Shown in pieces: positions 17,847 through 28,900 of a stretch of DNA of 64,000 nucleotides (its first letter is position 1; each line of letters opens with the position of its first letter). Position numbers and translations under genes: made by a program. The notes below the pieces were generated by a model, which did not search any database, was not told where the DNA came from, and saw nothing but the letters and a program-made list of their open reading frames with translations. Origin of the DNA: Limiplasma sp034927815 (lineage in GTDB: Bacteria; Bacillota; Clostridia; Christensenellales; Aristaeellaceae); the NCBI GenBank assembly GCA_034927815.1, contig JAYFPK010000025.1, positions 15,022 through 79,021 on the forward strand. The letters are read 5' to 3'.

Positions 17847-17877
17847 AAAAAACCCGCCCCGCCAAAGGCGGAGCGGG
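17847..17877 (-). terminator. Terminator of the minus-strand NCS2 permease
   Basis: On the minus strand an 11-bp GC stem (17867-17877 with 17853-17863, one G-T pair) is followed by TTTTTT. Confidence 0.85.
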
Positions 17878-17900
17878 GGGAGAGATAACCGATGCTTCCC

Positions 17901-19343
17901 TTACGGGGCGGGCACTTCTCCCTCGGGCAGCACTTCCACTACCTCGGTGGGGGTTTCCGCAACGGCGGGAGGAGCGGAGGGGGGCAGAATCGCCAGCAGC
18001 ACGAAGTTCAGGATGAACAGGAGGGTGGCGATCCACACGATGGGATGGATCTCCTTGATCTTCTTGGAGAAGAGCTTGGTGAGCACGTAGGCGATGAAGC
18101 CCGCGGCGATACCGTAGCTGATGGAGTAGCACAGGGCCATGAACACGCCCGCAAAGAAGGCGGGTACGGCCTCCAGGAAGTCCTCCCAGTCGATTTCCTT
18201 GAAGGAGGCGATCATCATGCAGCCCACGGCCACCAGAGCCGGAGCGGTGGCGGCGGAGGGAACCGCGCTGATGAAGGTGGCCAGGAACGCGCTGGCGGCA
18301 AAGCAGATTGCGACTACCACGCTGGTGAGGCCGGTGCGGCCTCCGGCGGCGATGCCCGAGGCGCTTTCCACGTAGGTGGTGGTGTTGGAGGTGCCGAAGA
18401 TGGCGCCGATGGAGGTGGCGGTGGCGTCCGCGAAGAGCGCCTTATCCATCTTGCTCTTGAAGCCAGCGCCACTTTCCATGGCCTTCTCGTCTTCCTCGGA
18501 GAAGATGCCGCTGCGGCGGCCGGTGCCGATGAAGGTGCCGATGGTGTCAAAGGTGTCCGACAGGCTGAAGGAGAAGATGGTGATCAGCACGATGGGCAGC
18601 TTCGCCAAGTCGTTGAACAGGGAGCCCAGGCCCGCGTGGGTGAAGATCACGCCGAAGGTGGTGGGGAGCTGGCCCAGGGCCTCGGAGAAGGTGATGGTGT
18701 CATGCACCTGGGTGACGTTCCAGCCGGGGATGAGGCCCACCAAGGTGGTGGCGACGATGCCGATGAGGATCGCGCCCTTGACCTTGAGGAAGAGCAGAAT
18801 TAGCGTGATGGCCAGGCCGATGAGGAACACCCACAAGGTGGGGCTGTTCAGCAGGGACATGGCGGGCACGCCCGCGCCGAAGTTGATGAAGCCCACGTTC
18901 AGCAAGCCGATGTAGGCAATGAAGATGCCGATGCCGCCGCCGATGGCGTTTTGAAGGCTTCTGGGGATCGCCTTGATAATGTGCTTACGAACCTTGGTGA
19001 CGGTAATGAGGATGTTTACAAGTCCGCAGATGAAAACCATGGACAGCGCTTGCTGCCAGGTAAACCCAAGCTGGAAGCAAACCGTATACACGAAGAAGGC
19101 GTTCAGGCCCATGCCGGGGGCCTGGGCGTAGGGAACGTTGGCCACCAGGCCCATAACCAAGGTGCCGATGATTGCGGAGATGATGGTGGCAAGGAAGACC
19201 GCGCCCCATTCCATACCCGCTTGGCTGAGGATCGACGGGTTTACCACGATGATGTAGGCCATGGTAAAGAACGTTGTCAAACCAGCGATGATTTCCGTGG
19301 AGACCTTGGTTCCGTTTTCCTTCAACTTGAAGAATCTCTCCAT
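17901..19343 (-). CDS. NCS2 family purine permease (AzgA/PbuG-like)
   Basis: A 480-residue membrane transporter with about 12-14 hydrophobic segments. It is of the AzgA/GhxP/PbuG branch of NCS2, which imports hypoxanthine, guanine or adenine with protons. Signatures: MERFFKLKENGTKVSTEIIA start, TMAYIIVVNPSILSQAG, the QAPGMGLNAFF motif, and SDTFDTIGTFIGTG, the branch's substrate-site block. The acidic C-tail (ETPTEVVEVLPEGEVPAP) is unusual. Start: ATG at 19343; a GTG at 19352 is possible. Promoter TTGAAA (19422-19427) and TATAAT (19399-19404), spacing 17, on the minus strand. It is divergent from a second NCS2 permease. Confidence 0.9.
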   Translation of the reverse strand: MERFFKLKENGTKVSTEIIAGLTTFFTMAYIIVVNPSILSQAGMEWGAVFLATIISAIIGTLVMGLVANVPYAQAPGMGLNAFFVYTVCFQLGFTWQQALSMVFICGLVNILITVTKVRKHIIKAIPRSLQNAIGGGIGIFIAYIGLLNVGFINFGAGVPAMSLLNSPTLWVFLIGLAITLILLFLKVKGAILIGIVATTLVGLIPGWNVTQVHDTITFSEALGQLPTTFGVIFTHAGLGSLFNDLAKLPIVLITIFSFSLSDTFDTIGTFIGTGRRSGIFSEEDEKAMESGAGFKSKMDKALFADATATSIGAIFGTSNTTTYVESASGIAAGGRTGLTSVVVAICFAASAFLATFISAVPSAATAPALVAVGCMMIASFKEIDWEDFLEAVPAFFAGVFMALCYSISYGIAAGFIAYVLTKLFSKKIKEIHPIVWIATLLFILNFVLLAILPPSAPPAVAETPTEVVEVLPEGEVPAP

Positions 19344-19398
19344 TAGGTTCACCGTCCCGTTTTATGATGCTATTTCGCCATCGAAAAAGCTTATCCTT

Positions 19399-19427
19399 AT
19401 TATACCGTCTGTTTACAAATATTTCAA
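19399..19427 (-). promoter_or_regulatory. Promoter of the AzgA-like permease
   Basis: On the minus strand, TTGAAA (19422-19427), 17 bases, TATAAT (19399-19404). The leader is about 50 bases, too short for a purine riboswitch, and no such core is seen. Confidence 0.7.
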
Positions 19428-19438
19428 GTGTATTGTTC

Positions 19439-19660
19439 GGATGCTTGTCCCTCAGGGAAGAGGGAGGAACGGGCTTGGGCGAGGGCGCGGGAAGAGCGGA
19501 ACAACTGGAAGGAACGGCATCAGGGGGCGCTTTGGGCAGAAGGGCTCCCTGGGCCCGGCGGGAGGGAAACCGCTGGGATTTCCTGGGGACATCCTTGTAA
19601 AGACCGAATGTTTTCTAAAAACAAGACCCTCTTTGTTCGCCTTTGGGTCTTTTTTTGTAC
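19439..19660 (+). ncRNA. Candidate structured RNA in the divergent permease spacer
   Basis: This 428-base spacer (19344-19771) has no gene. Within it, GGATG (19439-19443), TCCCT (19448-19452) and AGG (19454-19456) pair in register with CCT, GGGGA and CATCC at 19582-19594. That would close a ~155-base purine-rich domain. A terminator-like AAGACCC/GGGTCTT hairpin with seven T residues follows (about 19623-19657). AAAGACC near 19600 could compete for the same 3' arm. No known RNA family was recognised and no clear promoter was found, so this is tentative. Confidence 0.3.
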
Positions 19661-19677
19661 AAACTGTGAATGAATTC

Positions 19678-19706
19678 TTGACATTCCAGGGAAGGGATGG
19701 TTTAAT
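19678..19706 (+). promoter_or_regulatory. Promoter of the uracil-xanthine permease
   Basis: Consensus TTGACA (19678-19683), 17 bases, TTTAAT (19701-19706); leader about 60 bases. Confidence 0.75.
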
Positions 19707-19771
19707 CGGTAGGGCTTTATAGGAATGATGGGCTTGCGGGCTCCAAAACAGAATACGAAAGGAAGAACCCT

Positions 19772-21181
19772 ATGCAACAGCAAAGCGTTGGATACTTACC
19801 TCACGAAAGGCCGCCTTTTGGAAAGCTGCTTCTGTATGCCTTGCAACAGGTTATCGTCATGTTCCCCGCCACGGTGGCCGTGGCGCTGATCACCGGGTTC
19901 CAGGTATCCACCACCATCTTTGCCAGCGGCCTGGCTACGCTTTGCTTCATTCTGATCACCGGGCGGAAGATCCCCCTGTACTATGGCTCCAGCTTCGCCT
20001 ACCTGACGGCGGTGGCCGCCATGTGCGCGGCGGAGGGCTTTGTAAAGACGGATGGCATTTTGCCCCCCGAAGCCATCCAGTACGCTCAATTCGGCATTAT
20101 TTTATCGGGCCTGGTGTCTGTGGCGGCGGGGCTGCTGATCCGCTTCTTTGGGAAAAACGCGGTGGAGAAGGTGCTCCCCCCCTCCGTTACGGGCCCGGTG
20201 GCCATGATCATCGGCCTGACCCTGGCCGGCAACGCCCTGACCGACGCGCTGCCCACCCCCGCCGGAGCCGGGATCTCCTCCCTTGAAATATGCTGGACCA
20301 TCGTGGCCTTGGTGACGCTGATCTCCACCATTCTGTACAGCAAATACCTCAAGGGCCTCCTGGGGCAGCTGCCCCTGCTGCTGGGCGCGCTCACGGGCTG
20401 CGCGGTGGCGGGCGTGATGATGGCCTTTGGGATGAGCCTGTTTCGGGAAATGCCCGCCGCGGCCCTCAGCGCCTCGCTTTGGAAGCTGGGGGACGGCTCC
20501 CTCTTCGCGGTTCCGGCCCTGACCTTCCCCAAGGTGAGCTGGGTGGCTGTGGCGGGGATCATGCCCATCGCCATCGCCACCATTCCGGAGAGCACCGCCC
20601 ATATGTACCAGCTGGAGGTGTATGTGGACGACGTAGCCAAGAAAAAGGGTACCAAGATGGGCTACCGCCTTACGGACATGCTGGACCGCAACCTCATCGG
20701 CGACGGCCTGTGCGATATGATCTCCGGCGTGGTGGGCGGCCCCGCGGGCACCAACTACGGCGAGAACATCTCCACTATGGCGGTGACCCGGGTGTTCAGC
20801 GTGCCAGTGGTGGCCTGCGCGGCGCTGATCGCCGTCATCGTCAGCTTCTTCACCCCGTTGATCAAGGTCATCTACGGCATTCCCCTGGCAGTGATCGGCG
20901 GCCTGGAGGTGTACCTCTTCGGCGCCATCGCGGCCCAGGGCGTGGCCATCATGATCGACAAGAAGGTGGACATGTTTTCCGCCAAGAACATCGCGGTGAT
21001 CGCCACCATCATGACCATCGGCGTGGGCGGCAACTATGCCTTTGGCGGCAACATCCCCTTCTTTGGCATGAACATCCCCTGCATCGCCGGGGCGGCCATC
21101 TTCGGGATTCTGCTGAACCTGCTATTGTCCATCGGGGAAAAGAAGGCCAAGGAAGAGGCTGAAAAGACCCAAGAAGACTAA
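19772..21181 (+). CDS. NCS2 family uracil/xanthine permease
   Basis: A 469-residue membrane transporter of the UraA/PbuX branch of NCS2, distinct from the AzgA-like neighbour. Fourteen hydrophobic segments are expected. Recognisable parts: FPATVAVALITGFQVSTTIFASGLATL, then YYGSSFAYLTAV, VLPPSVTGPVAMIIGLTLAG, and the substrate-site region IMPIAIATIPESTAHMYQLE, followed by LGDGLCDMISG-like and GGPAGTNYGENI blocks. It imports uracil or xanthine with protons; which one is not certain. AAAGGAAG lies before the ATG. It has its own consensus promoter and terminator. Confidence 0.9.
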   Translation: MQQQSVGYLPHERPPFGKLLLYALQQVIVMFPATVAVALITGFQVSTTIFASGLATLCFILITGRKIPLYYGSSFAYLTAVAAMCAAEGFVKTDGILPPEAIQYAQFGIILSGLVSVAAGLLIRFFGKNAVEKVLPPSVTGPVAMIIGLTLAGNALTDALPTPAGAGISSLEICWTIVALVTLISTILYSKYLKGLLGQLPLLLGALTGCAVAGVMMAFGMSLFREMPAAALSASLWKLGDGSLFAVPALTFPKVSWVAVAGIMPIAIATIPESTAHMYQLEVYVDDVAKKKGTKMGYRLTDMLDRNLIGDGLCDMISGVVGGPAGTNYGENISTMAVTRVFSVPVVACAALIAVIVSFFTPLIKVIYGIPLAVIGGLEVYLFGAIAAQGVAIMIDKKVDMFSAKNIAVIATIMTIGVGGNYAFGGNIPFFGMNIPCIAGAAIFGILLNLLLSIGEKKAKEEAEKTQED

Positions 21182-21238
21182 GGAAAAGCAAGCTCCGCCC
21201 GCGTAAAAAGCGCACAAGAAAAAGCCAGATACCACAAC

Positions 21239-21276
21239 GCCCCCAAGCGGCACATTCGCCCTTGGGGGCTTTTTTT
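21239..21276 (+). terminator. Terminator of the uracil-xanthine permease
   Basis: A 9-bp stem GCCCCCAAG/CTTGGGGGC (21239-21247 with 21261-21269) is followed by seven T residues. Confidence 0.85.
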
Positions 21277-21465
21277 GTTTTAGGAGATCAGCCCGCGCAG
21301 CGGCAGGCCGCAACAGGAGACGCGGCGAGACACAGGGAGACGGATTCGGGTGCTATACTGGCCTCGAAGCGGGAGGATGCGCAAAGCCAAGGGAAACGCG
21401 GCGGACAGCGAGGCCGCGGCTTTGCGGCAGCCAGAAAACGGATGAAAAGAGAGGAAGGATTACAC

Positions 21466-21864
21466 ATGAAACAGGGATGGATTCAGGTGGACAACCAGGG
21501 AACCCAGGAGGGATTGGCACCCAAGACCATGGCGGATATGGTGTACATGGATGATTCGCAGAGCGGATCGGTAAAGGACGCGATCCTTTACCACACGCCT
21601 ATCCATTTGTTGGTGGAGCTCCCTGTCAATGGCTGGAGCGCGACCGCGCCACACACACAGACCGTTCAGGTGGCAGGACTGCTGGCAACGGACATACCGC
21701 TGGGTGATGTGGTACTGAATAACAATACGACTATCGCCGCCCGGCAGTTGCAGGCCTATGCGCTTGTGAGCCGCATGGACGCGAACGACGGGCAGTTGAA
21801 GGTGTATTGCTATGAGTCCAAGCCCGAAGAGGCTCTTATGATTCGGCTGAAGGTGGTGCGCTAG
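21466..21864 (+). CDS. Small phage-structural-like protein at the head of the RHS locus
   Basis: A 132-residue soluble protein with no family I can name confidently. It has no signal peptide. Beta-rich segments (HTQTVQVAGLLATDIPLGDVVL, and a KVYCYESKPEEALMIRLKVVR ending) resemble small phage tail or fibre-associated proteins, which in phage-derived loci often sit directly before a glycine-rich fibre gene, as here: the next ATG is one base after its stop. GAGGAAGG precedes the ATG at 21466. An extended -10 (TGCTATACT, 21351-21359) lies ~110 bases upstream. The bases between that and the permease terminator hold nothing else. Confidence 0.5.
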   Translation: MKQGWIQVDNQGTQEGLAPKTMADMVYMDDSQSGSVKDAILYHTPIHLLVELPVNGWSATAPHTQTVQVAGLLATDIPLGDVVLNNNTTIAARQLQAYALVSRMDANDGQLKVYCYESKPEEALMIRLKVVR

Positions 21865-21865
21865 T

Positions 21866-22675
21866 ATGGGACAAGTGATGATTATCAGGCGCGGAGGTAT
21901 GGCGCCCAAAGGGGCTCCTACTTACATCTATACAGGCAGCAGCCAACTGTTCGACGAGGGGGACGGGAACTGGAGCATTAAGTTTTTGACCAACGGAACG
22001 TTTACCAGCAACGAAGCCGTTACGGTCCAAGTGTTTGTGGTCGGCGGCGGGGGCGCGGGCAGCCAAAACGGCGGCGCAGGCGGCGGTGGTTATAGCACAA
22101 CGACATCAGGGATTGCGCTGCTTAAAGGCGTAGCTTACCCCATCAGTATCGGGGCTGGCGGAAAGTCGTCCGGCGCGGCGGGAGGCAGCTCGACCGCGTT
22201 TAACTGTACAGGCAACGGCGGCGGCGGGGGCGTCCCGGGCGCCGCCATAGGCCAAACCTGTGTCGTGATAAGCACCTCCGGTTCGGCGGGCAACGTGTAT
22301 TATTACTCGACGCTCAGCGCAAGCGCGGTCAGTATCGGAAGTGGGCAAAGGACTGTAGACCTCGCCTATCCGATTACAGGCGCGAACCATACGAACGGTA
22401 CGTACCTGCTCAAGGGCCTAAGTGGCTATTACCGCTGCAACATCGTATCCCATGGGGCTTACATTGGAACCGCCGGCTCGAACGGGGCGGGCGGAAACGC
22501 CGTGTATGCCTTTGGTGGGTCAAGCGGCACTCAGTATGGCGGCAGGGGCAGCGTGCCGAGCACAGCCAGCGGCGGCGCGAACACGGGCAAAGGCGGCGGT
22601 GGCTCGGGTGATTTTAATGGCACGGCATTCGGCAATGGCGGCAGCGGCGTTGTGATGATCCGCAACGTGCGATAA
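21866..22675 (+). CDS. Glycine-rich (phage tail fibre-like) protein
   Basis: A 269-residue protein of the glycine-rich domain type seen in phage tail fibres and bacterial surface proteins. A beta-rich head (residues ~18-60) leads into VQVFVVGGGGAGSQNGG, further Gly runs (GGGGGVPGA, KGGGGSGDFNG) and the typical ending GNGGSGVVMIRNVR. There is no signal peptide or membrane segment. Directly coupled to the 132-residue gene upstream (one base between stop and ATG) and 280 bases ahead of the RHS gene. The arrangement suggests a phage-derived structural pair attached to the RHS toxin locus; that functional link is inferred. Confidence 0.65.
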   Translation: MGQVMIIRRGGMAPKGAPTYIYTGSSQLFDEGDGNWSIKFLTNGTFTSNEAVTVQVFVVGGGGAGSQNGGAGGGGYSTTTSGIALLKGVAYPISIGAGGKSSGAAGGSSTAFNCTGNGGGGGVPGAAIGQTCVVISTSGSAGNVYYYSTLSASAVSIGSGQRTVDLAYPITGANHTNGTYLLKGLSGYYRCNIVSHGAYIGTAGSNGAGGNAVYAFGGSSGTQYGGRGSVPSTASGGANTGKGGGGSGDFNGTAFGNGGSGVVMIRNVR

Positions 22676-22955
22676 AGGAGGCATGGCACAGGCCGGGAAG
22701 CCTGCGCGCCGATCTTTCGATCAGCGCGCAGGGCACTGCCGGTCTGGTGGAAGCGCCTGCAGCGCTTCGCTTTTATCGCCGCACAGCCCGCTACCGCTCC
22801 CTGTTCTCGTAAAGGCTTACCCCTTCGGGTCTCTGGCCCTTCGGGCTATGCTTACTGGGCACACCCTTGACTCGCACCTCAAAACCGCGCGATTTCACAA
22901 GGAACCTGTAAAAATGAATCGGAAAAATCACATATGAATGGGAGGAAGCCATGAC

Positions 22956-25900
22956 ATGAAAGAAAAAACCACAATGGACCGCCCCGTCTCCCGCCACTTT
23001 GACACACGGCGGATGCGGGGGGAAGAAGTACAGGCGCAGCGCAATGAGTGCAGCAAAACCTTTGCGCTGGGCAGAGGGCTGTATCAGACGGTGGTGTACC
23101 CGGAGCGGGTGCATTACCGGGACAAAAAGGGCGATTGGCGCGAGATCGACAACCGTCTGAAACCCACGGCGAAGGGCGGGCCGGCGCTGGAAAACACCTC
23201 CGGCCCTCTGCTCACACGGCTGGCCCTCCGGGGAGACGCGAACCCCCTCGTGACCATACAAGACGAGCGGAAGCACATGCTGCGCTGGCGTCTGGAAGGC
23301 GCAGGCGGCGTATCCTGCACACAGGGGAAGCCCCTGCCCCGGAGCGACGATGAGGATGAGAACCGCGCCCACGCGGATAAATCCACCTCCACGGTCCAGT
23401 ATGCCGGAATCCTCCCCCATACCGACCTGATCTGCGAGCTGCGGAGCGACGGGCTGAAGGAAGCCCTGGTGCTGAACGATCCGGACGCGCCGGCGCAATA
23501 CCGTTTCACGTTGGACATCAATGGGCTGGCATGGGAGGAAACGGCTGGCGGCCTCCGCCTGTGGGACAGGGCGAATCCCGGCGAAGACACCTTCCGCCTG
23601 CCCGCTCCCTATATGATCGACGCAGCGGGCAGGTTGGGCGAAGTACGGACCGAATGGCAGACGATGGGCGGCAGCCTGCTCATGACTATGACGCCGGACG
23701 CGGAATTCCTGGGGTCGGCGCAATACCCGGTGGTCATCGACCCGACGGTGCAGAGCTCGCAGACCGCCACGAATATCCTGGATACCTTTCTCAGCGAGAG
23801 CAACAAAACTACGAACTATGGCTCCGCACAAACGTTGCGCGTAGGCAAGCACAGCACTTACGGTCAGTGCAGGGCGCTGGTCAAGATCACGAACCTGCCG
23901 GCCCTCACCAGCGCGTACACCGTCGCCAAGGCATGGATGGGGCTGGCTGTGCTACCCACCAGCAGCAATACCGGGGACGCGTATCTCTACGCCCACGAGG
24001 TGCTGGAAAACTGGGGCCAGACGACCGTGAACTGGAACAATCAGCCGCGTCATGACGAAAAGCATCTGGACTACACGCTGATCAAGAAGGGTGAGGCCGA
24101 GGCGAAATCCGCCCAGGTGGACATCACGAACCTGGTTCGCAAGTGGTACGCCAACAAGGCCGAAAACTTTGGCGTGATGCTGGACTCCCATGGGGAGCAG
24201 GCGATTGAGCTGTGCTCTTCGGAGAACACGGCCTACGCCTCCACGGCCCGGCCCGTGATCCACGTGAACTACGTGAGCGCCGCGGGGCTGGAGAGCTACC
24301 TGGCCTATGAATCCTTTGGGGCGGGCCGGGCCGGGACGGCCCACGTGGCCTTGCACAGCGGGCACCTGGTGGTGGATCGCGGCCTGACCGCCATGAACGG
24401 CAACCGGATGCCCATCTCCCTGGGGCTCACATGGAACGCGTGCCACATGGACGCAAACTCATTCGGCGTAGGCAAGGGCTGGCGGCTGAACTGGAACCAG
24501 AACCTGCGTCGGGAGCAGCCCGCCAGCGGAGATTATTACTACGTGCTGACCGACGGAGACGGCACGGAGCACGAGTTCCACAAGCATGTGAGGACCCAGG
24601 AGGAGCAAGGGCAGAGCGGTTTTGTGGACTATTACGAGGACCGGTCCAGGCTGTCGCTGAAGCTGTACGAGGGGACCTCGGAATCCGAGATCGTGAGCAA
24701 GGACCACAGCAAGCTGGTGTTCGACAAGCCCACGGCGGATTATACCGGCACACTTACAAGCGCCACGGTGAAGATGGTCAAGCGGGCGCTGGATGCCCAT
24801 GGCAACACCGCCACCCTTATCCATGACAGCAGCTTCCGGCTGACACAGGCGACCGACGGCGTGGGGCGCGTGACCACGCTGGCGTACACCGCCAGCGATG
24901 TGCAAATCACCGTGCCGGGATACGGACAGAAGGTGGTGTTGTCCCTGGACGGGGGCCAGCGCCTGACGGCGGTCACGGACTTGGACGGGGGACGCAGCGA
25001 GTACGAATACGGCGCCGAACCCGCAGATCCGAACGACCCGAACCCGCCCGCCCCCAACCCGGCGGCTGCCAACCGCCTGCGGCTCTTGCGCAACACCGTG
25101 GACGGCACCCACGTGAATCCTACCTACGACGGACGGGACCGGGTGATCCAAATGCGGGTCTGGGGCATGGAGGACCCCCGGGATGCGGAGCCGGTCCTGA
25201 TGCGGATGCATGGGCAGGAGGAGCCGCAAGGCCCGGAGATCCCCATGAATGTGTACGGGCAGGAGAACCCGGAGAGCCCGGAGATCCCCATGGGCCTGTA
25301 CGGGGTGGGGAAGATGGAGGAAGAGCCCTTTCCCGTGGCGGGCGACGACCGGAGTTATGAATACTTCGACTGCGTGACCCAGGTGCGGGACCTGACCGTT
25401 GCCGAGGGCAAAGTGCTGACCTACCAATTCAACGACTACGGAAACGTGGTGGCTGTGCATGACGAGCTGGGATTCGCGGCCTTCGCTAAATTCAGCATGG
25501 GCAAGCCCAACACCCCGGAGGCCGTGTCGAAACTTCAGCGGTTGGTGGTGAACCTGCTGGACGTGCACGACTTCACCGAAGACAGCGGCTGGAGGACCGG
25601 CGTGATCGGCCCGGACGGCATAGCGCGGGAAAATGAGGTTGTCCGCATGGACACGAAGCACCTGTGCATGGAGCTCCCCGCGCCCAAGTGGGTGTCGCCT
25701 GAGGAAACCTCGTACGCGGAATACCTGAAGCCCTGCAAAGCGGGAGAGCATACGTTTTCTGTGTACGTGCGGAGCAGGGGCGATGTTTTGGCCTGGGCCG
25801 AGCTGGCGTGGCGGGACAACGACAGTCAATGGCATACGGTGACCAGTGAGCAGGTAAGGAGGGTTGGCAGTCCGCTGCGGCTGACCTGCACGATCGACCT

Positions 25901-28900
25901 GCCCCAGGCGGCGACAGTCCGCTGCCGCGTGTTGGCCGGGGACGGCAGGGGCGCGGCGTGGTTTTACCGGGCGCAGCTGGAACGGGGGGCGCTGGCGAAC
26001 CGGCATGGTCTGTTGCAAAGCGCGAACTTCACCGCGCTGGCGGTTGGGGAACTGCCGGAAGGGTGGATGATTGGCGAGGGAAGCCCGGAGACGGAGGACG
26101 ATCGCTCCCCGCGGATTGCTTTAGCCAAGGAGAGCGCCTTCAGGCCCAAGGACCTGGATGGGAATTGTTTGCGGCTGGTGGGTACGCCTGGGAAGCGCAA
26201 CGGTGTGTACCAGGAGCTGGAGATCCGGGGCGAGAAGGGCGATAACTATGTGATGGGGGGCTGGGCGAGAGCCTGGGCCGCGCCTGCCAAGGAAAACCGG
26301 ACCTTCCGGCTGCGGGCCCGGTTCCAGAAAAGGGACGGCACATGGGTTGACGGGGGTACGGCCGACTGGAATGAGGAGTGGGTGGACTGGCAGTACGCCT
26401 GCGGCGCGGCGGTGGCTCCGGCTGCCTATCAGAAGATCCGGGTATACATCGACTTTGACGAAAACCTGAACGAGGCCCAGATCGGCGCGGTATCCCTCAA
26501 CAAGGAATACTACGGCCAAAACTTCGCCTACGACGAGAAGAACAACGTGACGGCGGTATCCACCCTGCTGGGCCAAAAGGACAAAGCGGAGTATGACAAG
26601 TTTGACAACCTGACCAGCTATGTGCAGCCGGGGAGGGAAGCCGGGGATAAGTATACCTTCTTCTATGGGAATACGGACGCGGAGAAGAAGCGGCACTTGC
26701 CGCTGCGGAGCGAGACGCCCCTGGGCCTGATCGCCGAAACGAAATACGACGCCTATGGCAACCCCACGGAGAGCACCGCGCGCGACAAGACCAGCGGACG
26801 GTTCATGCGGACGCAGACAACCTACACGGCGAATGGGAATTACGCCGCAAGTACGACGGACGCCCTGGAGCAGACCACCCTGGTGAATATTGATTCGAAC
26901 AAAGGCCTGACCCTATCCGCCACGGACCCGGCGGGCCAGCGTGTGACATACCAGTACGACGCGGCGAGCCGTGTTACACAGGTGCAGACCGACGCCGATG
27001 GCAAGGTGTACCAAAACGCTTATACTTACCAGAAGGACCGGCTCAAAACCGCTAGCCACAACACCACTGGCGACCCAAAGGACAACGTGACCTACACCTT
27101 CGAGGCCGATGGTCTGGGGAACCAGACGAGGGTAAGCGTGGGCTGGCAGACGCTTTCCACCAATGTGTATACGGATACTGGGGACAAGCTGCTGGAAGCG
27201 GTGAAATATGGCAACGGCGGGAAGGTCAGCTACACGTACGATAGCTTCAAGCGGACCACCGGCATTCGGTACGACGATGCCACGCAGCCCCGCTTCGCCT
27301 ATGAGTATGGGGCCAACGGCGCTGTGGGGAGGATCAAGGACGCGGAGCTTGGACGTGAGGTACGGATGGCCTATGACCTGGCGGAGCGGCCCGTGGAAGC
27401 GGAGCTGTACGAGAATGGGGCTCTCAAATACCGCCTGGCCCAGGAATATGACCGGTTTGAGCAGCCCAGCGTGTTGCATGAGCGGGTAGAGGAGCCGGAC
27501 GATACCCGCAGCGAGTACACCATTTCCGCCGAGTATGACAAGGAAAGCAAGCCCACGGCGATCATCTACGAGGGCAGGCGGATGACGGAAACCGGCGTGC
27601 CGGACGAGAAGAGCAAGCGTAAGCTGGCCTACCACTACGACGGATTAGGCCGTATCGCGAAGCGGAACTTCCACGCAAACGGGGAAGCCGACGCGCAAAC
27701 GGCCGCGCCGCTGTTCCAAAGCGAATACACCTACGCGACGGGCGGATACGCAGCGAACAGTACCACGGCGCAGGTGCAAAGTATCCGGCAGGCGGGCCAA
27801 AAGCGCGAGTACTGGTACGACAAGAATGGGAACATCACGCGGGAATGCTGGCATGGCAAGGCGGTGGAAGGCGGGGACCTCAGCTTTGAAGGGGAGCCCA
27901 TTACCTCGGAGGAAGGCGCTCCCCTGACCCTGGACGCGGCGGGCTTGGAAGCGCGTTACAACACAACCTACGCCTACGACCCCCTGGGGCAGCTGATCCG
28001 GGTGGACGATGAGCGGGAGGGAGCCACCTGGACCTACCGCTATGACCAGGGCGGGAACATTCTGGAGAAGAAGCGGTACGGGTATACTACTGCGGCCGAC
28101 CTGAGCGCCTTCACTCCGGAACAGGTGGTACCTTATAGCTATGGCGACGCGAACTGGAAGGACAAGCTCACAGCCTATGACGGCAAGCCCATTGCCTGCG
28201 ACCCCATCGGCAATCCCCTTTTCTATGACGGCTGGACCTACGCCTGGAAGGCCGGGCGGATGCTCCACAGCATGGTACGGGACGGTGTGGACGCACAGTT
28301 TACCTATGACCATACCGGGCTTAGGGCGAAGAAGAGCGTAAACGGCGTGGATACGCTGTATACCCTGAACGGAAAGCGGATCACCCATATGAGGAAGGGC
28401 CCTGTACAGATGCACTTCTTCTACGATGCCCAGGGAAGACCGGCCATGGTGAGGTACAACGATACCGATTATGCGTACCTCCAGAATTTACAGGGGGATG
28501 TGACCGGTATCGTGGACATGACCGGCACCATAGTGGTAGAATATAGGTACGATGCCTGGGGCAAACCGGTTGCTACTACTGGGAGCATGGCGGAAACGCT
28601 AGGCTATGATAACCCGTTCCGGTATAGGGGGTATGTGTACGACGAGGAGACGGGGCTTTTCTGGGTATCCACTCGCTACTATAACCCGGAGTGGGGACGG
28701 TTCATCAATGCGGATACTTTGTTAGGGAAAACGGGTGCGTTGTTGAGTCATAATGCGTTTGCTTACTGTATGAACAATCCAGTGAACAATGTGGATCCAG
28801 ATGGAAAAGCGGCCATAGGGGCAGCGGCGGCGGGACCACCAGGTTGGCTTATTGGCGTAGTACTAGGTTTGATCTTCATCGCTGTAATCTCGAAGCCTCG

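Noticed and set aside
19344..19771. Purine riboswitch or SRP RNA in the permease spacer
   Set aside because: The conserved purine-riboswitch junction bases are absent. GGAAGGAA near 19518-19525 is faintly like the SRP loop, but the opposite GGTCAG strand is missing.
22683..22937. 84-codon frame between the glycine-rich gene and the RHS gene
   Set aside because: AAGGAGG is present but only about one base before the ATG, and the translation matches nothing. Left as gene-free spacer, though a remnant is possible.
24459..26018. 519-codon minus-strand frame inside the RHS gene
   Set aside because: Antisense shadow of the RHS shell; no start signal or domain. The same holds for minus-strand frames at 27645-28415 and most of 30051-31295 (except its recombinase-like tail).
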